This document shows, in pieces, positions 9,467 to 17,300 of a stretch of 30,421 bases of DNA; position 1 is the stretch's first letter, and every line of letters starts with the position of its first letter. Position numbers and translations under genes: made by a program. The notes below the pieces were generated by a model, which was not told where the DNA came from, made no database searches, and saw nothing but the letters and a program-made list of their open reading frames with translations. This stretch comes from Intoshia linei (taxonomy: Eukaryota > Orthonectida > Rhopaluridae), in the NCBI GenBank assembly GCA_001642005.1, contig LWCA01000361.1, forward strand, positions 1-30,421. The letters are read 5' to 3'.

Positions 9467-12400
9467 ATGAATTTTTGTAAAAATGATTATGGTTTGTCAT
9501 CTTGCCCAGATAGAATAAAGTCACTAAATGAACGACTAAATCTATACGCAGAAAATAAATCACCTAGTGGTAGAAATAATTCTGCAAGTGAAATTGAATC
9601 TTTAAAAAACCTTAATGTCGCCAATCAAATTAAACTAAAAAATCAATATCAAATTCAATTTGATAATTTAGGGTAATAGTAAATTTCAATTAGACATGTA
9701 ACAAGATTAATAATTCCAATATTTAGTAATAAATTACGGGAACTGCAAATTACAGTACGAAGACAAAGCAATGAATTGGAAAAAAAGAATGAAATCATTG
9801 TAAACCTTGAAAACACGTAAATATAATTGCATAATTATAATAATTATTATTATAATAATTATCGTGTTACATTTAAATTTCATAATTAAAATAGATTGGC
9901 TGAAGAACAACGAATAAACGTTAGAAATCGAGAAACAGTGGAAACTATTAAAGCAAAATTGTTGCGAAAAGACTATGATATCCAACAATATCATACTGAA
10001 TTGGAAGACAAAAAATTAGACTTTGATAGATTAATTCGACAGCTCAAACAAATTAGTGATAGAGACAATGCTTCTCAGAATGAGTTTTATACATTGAATT
10101 ATTTATTACATGTATTTTAGATGTAATCGATTAAAAAATCAGGTACAACAATTACAACAGGATTTGAACAATGAAAGAGAAAAATTGAAAAATGAAAAAT
10201 CAAACAATTCTTATGTAATTTATTGAGAACACTTTTCATTAGCTATTTTAATTATTATTCATTAATTTAACCAGATAAGTTTAAGTCAATTCAGATTGTG
10301 TATTATAAATTTGGTATTATCATTAGTCTGTCTGCTAGACGTAGTAGCTAGCTCTCAGGAAAGTTTACTTTTCAGATACTTTTTATGTATATGTTGCTTA
10401 GAATGTGTACAACTGTGAAATGTAAACTGGAAAATCGTAGAATGTACACATTTCATAACCAAGTTGTGGAATGTGTAAAATTTTCACTTATATTTTAATT
10501 ATATATTCATTTTGAGTTTTATCAATTTTTTTTAAAGCCAACTTTAATGGATTTTTTAGTATTTTTTTTCGAACCATACTTTCAAGGGAATTTTTAAGTT
10601 TTTTTTAAGACCAAATTTGTAGAGAAGTTTTTATGAAATTTTTTTGAACAGAACTTTAAGGATGATTTTTTTAAACCAAACTTAAAGATACCTTAAAGTT
10701 TGGGTTAAAAAAATTCTAAGAAACCTCTTTTGAAAGTTTGGTTAAAATAAAATCTTAAAAATCACTTAAAAGTTTGATTCAAAAAAAATCTTCAAAACCA
10801 CCATGAAAGTTTGGTTCAAAAAAAATTTCTAAAAAAACCACCCATAAAGTTATGTTAAAAAAATTCCTAAAAACCCCTTAAAGTTTTGGTTAAAAAAAGT
10901 TTTCTAAGAAACTTCTTTTGAAAGTTTGGTTAAAAAAAATCTTCCAGTCATCCATAAATGTATACATTCTAAGACTTGCCCATAGAATGTGTACATTTCA
11001 CAGTTATACACATTCTATACGACATATATACTAGGTTGACTGTTATGTAGTACGTACAACAGCGCCTAGCTCTGCCGAGAGCAGACATTTATATTCTATC
11101 AACAAATACATTCAATAAGAAAATCTAGCTTCAAAATGTTAGTATTCACTATTATCAATCCTTTAAAGGAGTCGGTTCCAAACTTGTGTCATCACGGACC
11201 GGTCATGTGAGATTATATTTTAATTTAAAGTTAATATTCCCACTTCATTTTAATTTAACGTTTATATAAAAAGTTTTAAAACCATTTTGTGACTCATTTT
11301 TTTAATTTATTAGAGAGAACGAGTGCATAATCTTAAAAATAAAGTAAAAACAGTAATCTTAAAAATTGTCATAAACAGCTTAAATTCAAGAAAAAATTAA
11401 ATTGTAAATAAACCAGTATTTTCTTTTTTAATGTGATGATGTATATTCAGTATCTGCTTTCGATGCAAAAAAAAAATCAATTTTATAATAATAAACGGAA
11501 TCAGCACTTTAAAAACATTTTCAGGATAATTTTAACATTTTAAAATAAATATAAAAATGATAATAACAAAGTTGTACTTTGTAGTACTTTGTTATAGTTT
11601 TAATTTAAAATATTGTAGAGAATTAAAATAAATTTTTGAAAATTAGTGTTTCAGAATGAAAAATTGCGTAGCAACGAAAAAAATCTGAAGGAAACAATTA
11701 TATAAATTTTCACCCATATTTCTTTATTGGAAATATGTAGACGTTTAATGCACATTTTTTTTGAAATTTGTAGAACGAATATTTACTTTTTAATTTTAAT
11801 CCAAAAATTTGAAAAATATTGGTTGATAATGTATTAAAAATTATTTTTTACCGGCAATGCATAGATTGTTGGGGTTGAAATTCTGTATTTATTTCAACTG
11901 GATTAAGCTGTATCAGAATAATTTTTTTTTAAGTTTTTAGTTTTTAATTTTTTGTAGGACTTTAATTATTTCAAATTTTTTGTTTTACAGTTGTTAATAA
12001 AATTAATTAGTTTAGAAAAAAAATAAATACTAAAGTGCTTTTTTTCCCTGAAGGCGTCACTTTGTCAGATTGAAAATTTTTGTGTGTGTGTTAACTGGTA
12101 TAACCGTATCTGTATTTTTTTGAGTTTGCTTATTATGATAAGGCTAAATGTTCGTGCATTGAACAATTTCTAAATAAAAATTTAGAATTTAATGGACGCA
12201 GATGCAAAATTAAAAAATGCTCTGAATGTAATAAAAGATTTGGAAATGAAAACAAATAATAAAAGTAATCCAGATTCAAACAATGATGGCACATTGGAAA
12301 AAATGAGAAGACAGCATTTGGCTCAATTAGAAAATTTAAAAAATAAAACAACTGGCCATTTGGAAAAAACTAGAAGTGAAATGCAGAAATTGTTGGACCT

Positions 12401-13849
12401 TGAAAATAGAAGTAATAAATCAGTTTTGGCAGAGAATGATAATTTGAATGAGAAACTATCCAATCTCGTTCGTCATGTTCATCAATTAGAAGCAGAGGTA
12501 CTTTAGAATTTTTAGCAAATTATTAAAATGTCATGTTTGATAGAAACTTTGACAATACTTGATTGAACCCAGAAAAGAGTTACGGTATTCCGAGCTCTCC
12601 TTGGTGGCATCATTTTTATTTTTAAAATTTTTTAGTCCTATTTTGCATTTTAGGGTGACCTCGCCTTAGGTTCGGCTCTGATTGAACCATAAATTTTGTA
12701 GTACAAAAGAGTAAAAAATTGTTAAAATCTTTCGATGCCCATATAGAAGCTTTCAATACCAAAGAATACTTATACAAATTGACGTAGCACGCCCCATTAT
12801 ATCAATCCATGTCTTTTTGATGTTAGAAATTGGTTGAAAATTATGAAACATACAGATTTTGATAAATTAACCAAATCATTATTTAGAAAGGTGTTAGAAA
12901 CTCATATCTTTTAAGTAAAAAAATGTAACTACAATTACAAGGCATACTGGTGCTATGGGTCTATGCTAAAATTTAACGATTACAAACCTAAAAAGTCAAA
13001 TAACTTGGATTTGTATATTTCATTCACTAAATTTTAGATTAAATGAAAATAATATTATGATTTAAAGTTAAACAGGTGTTTCTAGATTCAAAGTTTGACG
13101 GATAGTAACAACGATTTGAGCAATGCCTTAAACGCAGAGAGAGAAAGAGGATCTAGAAAGGAAGCAGATTTGAAGAATATAATAAAGGAATTGAATGACC
13201 AAACGTCTAATAGCCTAGAAAGATGTGTCAATGGAGCTGAAAAACACGCCGTAATAACAGGTGAGATTGAAAAATACGCATCAATTTTAGACAAAATTGA
13301 GAATAAAAGGTATATTTGATTTAAAAATGTAGTCAGAATATATAATGAATTTACACATTTCCCTGGTGAATATCCAATTTTGTTTAAATTAGTCAACTAA
13401 AATGTGGAATCGTCCTATCCTAAAATAAAGTGACCAGATTTAATAAGTACTATCAATTTTAGTTTATTTGGTGTTAAATTTAAAGCTGAAACTACATATC
13501 TATGATTACGAATAAAAATTTTAAGCTTAACCTTAATTTAAGGCTTAATCTGGTCGCTTTACCTAAAAATTGATTTTTGATTAATATAAATTGTAAATGC
13601 TATTATAGATCACCTTTTCAAGAGAGGCCCAGAACGGGAGAATGTAGAAGAAATACCCCTAGAAGTACACCAATAAGCCCCGAGTGTAATTCAAAATTCT
13701 TTAATCCTAGGGAAAATTGTCCAAAAATCGACATTTCCGGAAGAATAAAAAATTTAAAACCAAATTATGAAATTCCACTGACAACTTATCAATATTCATT
13801 CAATGATCTCAGTAGTCCTAGTTTCAGTACATATGCACGAGGTAAATAG
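9467..13849 (+). CDS. Coiled-coil protein of unknown function, 451 residues
   Basis: I read seven in-phase exons: 9467-9672, 9727-9816, 9895-10083, 10121-10214, 12186-12497, 13086-13309 and 13609-13849. After about 40 polar residues, an almost uninterrupted heptad-rich coiled coil rich in E, K, L, N and Q runs to about residue 370, for example LRELQITVRRQSNELEKKNE and KLDFDRLIRQLKQISDRDN. It ends with EIEKYASILDKIEN. A proline- and arginine-rich tail follows (RTGECRRNTPRSTPISPEC) and the protein closes with SPSFSTYARGK. The coil end loosely recalls the EIxxYRKLLEGEE box that closes intermediate-filament rods, and the rod length is about right, but head and tail match nothing I know. A centrosomal or ciliary coiled-coil protein is equally possible. 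Intron 4 (10215-12185) is inflated by repeats. The exon structure is well supported; the function is not. Confidence 0.85.
10215..12185. repeat. Repeat-filled intron 4 of the coiled-coil gene
   Basis: This 1,971-bp intron holds a foldback-like element (10391-11030) and a hairpin-core repeat copy on the minus strand (about 11038-11085). It also holds a hAT-type end near 11171-11210 (GTCGGTTCCAAACTTGTGTC, then CACGGACCGG) and a copy of the roughly 1-kb AT-rich family (about 11560-12110). No exon is supported in it. The other introns of this gene that lack repeats are 37-78 bp. Confidence 0.6.
10391..11030. mobile_element. Foldback-like element: inverted minisatellite arrays with hairpin termini
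   Basis: The left terminus (10391-10450, ATGTTGCTTAGAATGTGTAC then AACTGTGAAATGTA) is the reverse complement of the right terminus (about 10965-11030). Between them, units like AACTTTAAGGATGATTTTTT run rightward to about 10680. The complementary units (CTTTTGAAAGTTTGGTTAAA) then run to about 10945, making a large palindrome. The terminus is itself a hairpin: AGAATGTGTAC faces GTACACATTCT. No coding sequence is present. Confidence 0.65.
12498..13085. other. Intron 5 of the coiled-coil gene, with one repeat fragment
   Basis: This 588-bp intron has no supported exon. Positions about 12635-12690 (TTTTGCATTTTAGGGTGACC and TTAGGTTCGGCTCTGATTGA) belong to a small dispersed repeat family also seen near 3625-3690 and 29550-29590. 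Nothing else was recognised. Confidence 0.5.
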
Positions 13850-14353
13850 TAATTTAAACTTTTAATTAAATTGATATACAAAATTTGTATAAATATGTTA
13901 CAAAAAAATTTAGATTCATGGATATCACATACAAACTATTGATAAATCGATTTAAAGAATCCCATTTGAAAATTAAACTGTTATTAAAATAAAATTTAAA
14001 TTGACTTAACCATTAATATACAATTCGTTTACCTTAAATAAATTGAACATAGTAAATAAATGTTGCCATTAAAATACAGTGCACAATCTATAGTAACCTC
14101 ATTGAAAGAAAATACAATTTATACTTGTGCCAACTGGCTTAAGTTATCATTTACATTTTTTAAAAAAGAATTTATCGTTTTGAGATATCTTTATTTTTGC
14201 AGTTCCAATTATCGCCAACTCATGTTGATAAACTGGTTTGCAAGTCTAGTCAATTTCCATGTAACATTTATAATTTTAGATTTGAATTGACATTTTAATT
14301 GTAAATATTCACGTCGAATTTTCAATTTTTATAAATACAATATTTGCTTGAAA
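13850..14353. other. Spacer between the coiled-coil gene and CK2 alpha
   Basis: These 504 bp separate the TAG of the coiled-coil gene from the CK2 alpha ATG. They are AT-rich, with ATTAAA near 13865 as a possible poly(A) signal. An open frame at 14060-14290 has no homology that I recognise, no intron phase linking it to either neighbour and a composition like the spacer, so I do not call it a gene. Confidence 0.5.
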
Positions 14354-17300
14354 ATGGTCATACCTACTATTTCAAGTGTATATCCCGATGTTCATGTTGA
14401 CAAACCACGAATGTATTGGGATTATGAAAATTACAATATTGTTTGGAGGTTTTTCTTATTATGATAATGTTCATTTTTTTTAGTGATCCTGAACCATATG
14501 AGCTGGTTAAAAAGATTGGCCGTGGCAAGTATAGTGAAGTTTTTGAAGCCGTCGATGTTCGAACCAATACTACGGTTGTAGTTAAAACTTTAAAGGTGAT
14601 TTTTCATTTTTAACTTTGTAACTTAATTTAAGCCTGTTAAAAAGAAAAAAATTAAACGAGAAATTCTAATACTTAACAATTTGAAAGGAGGGATAAACAT
14701 TATTACTATGCTTGATACTGTTAAAGATTCACTGGTAGGATTTTTTTGTTTTTTTAATTTTTTTTAGTCTAAAACACCATCACTTATTTTTGAATATGTC
14801 GATAACACTGATTTTAAGGTACATTTTTTTTATTTGTGTTTATTTCAGTTCAAGTGTATGATGTGGTAGTTTTTTGATTATTTAGATTGGAAGAATAGTA
14901 GACACATGTTTGTATTGTGTTGGGATTCATATATAATTAGGTGTTTCCTTTTATAATTGAAGATATTTGCAGCATATATTTAAGAAAATTTTCAGCGATT
15001 TATTGATTTTTTAAGTCGTATATAATGCTGATCCGTGTATTCGTTTACTTGTTTCGCATTATCTGATTAAATGATGGATGAGAAATGTAGATAATTGCAT
15101 TTGAGAGAATAATCACCAAATTATAAAAAAAAAAATGAAAACTGCGGAAATTTATATAAAATTAATTTTTTTTGAGATGCTGCCAAAGTTTTAAAGTGTA
15201 GTATTATTATTAAAGCAGTATTATTTTTCAAAGCCGATGATAATTAAACTTTAATGTTATGAAAAAAGTATGACCTTACAAATATATCTTATCTTAGTTA
15301 GTTATTCAAAGCATGATAAAATGAGGCTTATCTTTAAATTGTATTTACATTCAGTTAAATTTGATGTTGGTTTAGTTTGTCTTTTAAAATTTAACATTAT
15401 TTAAAAAAATTGTCGGTTATAAAATAAGGTTTTTTAGCTAAGAATCAAAATCTTTACAGACAAGTTAATTTTTGTAAATTTTTTCACTATCAATAAAGAA
15501 ATTTCCAAAGAAATGCCAATTATGTAAATTTAATTTTTCAACAGAATTATTTCGAAGAATATATATTTCTGTGTTCAACTTTTGGAAAAAGTACTTAGTT
15601 TACTCAGTACTTTGTTTTACTTTTACTCAGTTTTAAAACTCGGTACAATTAAGAATAAGCCTATTTTAGAAAATTATGTCACTTGGGTTTTGAATGTTTC
15701 ATAGTTTATGAATAAATATATTTGTACTTAATTAAAAAATCAATTAGTTTTTTAAATTTTTTATGAGCGAAAACTGAAAAGTCGGAAAATTTTTATCATT
15801 GAAACAAGTCAATTTTTACTGAAATCTGATAAAAATTTTACTCAATTTTACCATACTGAGTTTCTAAATAACTGAAACACATTAATTAATATACAATGCA
15901 TACTATACATATTAGACATTTATTACACAACTATTAGTGTTTACCAACTTTTTTTGTGCTTAGCCCCTATTCAAAGAATGACCGTTAGATCATTTTGGAG
16001 GGGGGGTTGATATAAAAATTCAATTAAAAAAGAATTAATTTTTCAAATCATTGGCATTATCATAAATCACAACCGCAAAAACTTAAAGCCAATTAAAAAA
16101 CTCAACCCTCTGCAGAGCCAGCTGCTGTTTGTACAAAGTATATGTCGAGCTAGTATTGTACAAAATTAACTTTAAATTCATCTATAGTTTTCATAATTCC
16201 AATAAATTTGCGAAATTTACCAGTACCCTCTAGTGGGCCTCGTCTCACGTTTACGAAACAATGATTTACAAAATATATATCATGTAATCCAAAGTAGGCC
16301 ACATGCGGCGCGTAACACAAATTTTACGATAGAAAATTTATCTAATTATATCGATTTCTGTTATAAAAATGATTAGTTTTCATAAAAGTTCAATTATCCG
16401 GTTAATAAAAACGCATTGTTGAAAGATATTAACTTTAGTACAAAGTCTTTAAGTACATTGTTGATACAGAAAAAGACTATAGTATAAGTTTTTAGAATAG
16501 GAGTAGTAAAAAATATTGAAAGTGCGACCCACTAAATTTCTTTCTACCCTAAATCTGTTTCCGGGTCTTTTCTGAAATGTTCATATACTTAAAACGACAG
16601 TTTGTTTACATTATATGTTGGTTAAATTTTTACTTTCTGTTATATCAGGTGGTATAACCATTTCATAAAAGGTCAAATTTGCGTATTAAATGTTTATTTT
16701 GATGAATTATTTCATAATATTCGTAGAAAGTATACAATGCATTATAAATGTTTTTCAGAATATTCCCAATCTGTGGGTATATATGTTGCATAGAATGTAT
16801 ACAACTGTGAAATGTACACTAGGGTGCCACACACATTTGAATTTTAATTGCGCGTAGTGAAAATTCGTTGCTCTTAAGCAATATATTCACTATGTCGTTT
16901 TAAAATTAACTAAAATGACCTGCTTGATCCGCAGTCTTTAAGCAAAGTTTTACAAAATTTGGAACGAATAAACATCAGTTCAAACTATTTTACATGGTTA
17001 CCACCGGTTTTACACGTCCGAAGCATGACGAAAAGATGCGAAAATAGTATTGTCGGTGATTTTATGTGTTTTAAACTGAACAACAATAAGTCACCAACAA
17101 ATCTCCTGGGGGATTATAATGTATTTCTATTGAAGCAAGGAAGCGGGAATAATATCGTCGGTCATTTTAACGATTTTACCTTTAACTCTAATAAGTTACA
17201 TACAAATCGTCAGATTATTAAATGCGTACTTTCATTGAAACACGAAAAATCTACTCTTCAATTTCGAAGAGCTATAAAAGAAGTATTCGAAATATACAAA

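Noticed and set aside
12655-12690. GGTTCGGCTCTGATTGAACC as a possible tRNA T-arm
   Set aside because: No acceptor, D-arm or anticodon arm could be fitted around it, and the phrase recurs as a fragment of a dispersed repeat.
13088-13396. Minus-strand open frame of 102 codons
   Set aside because: It is the antisense shadow of coiled-coil exon 13086-13309.
14060-14290. Open frame of 76 codons before CK2 alpha
   Set aside because: Hydrophobic, AT-driven composition, no match to any family and no splice phase joining it to CK2 alpha, whose N-terminus is complete from 14354.
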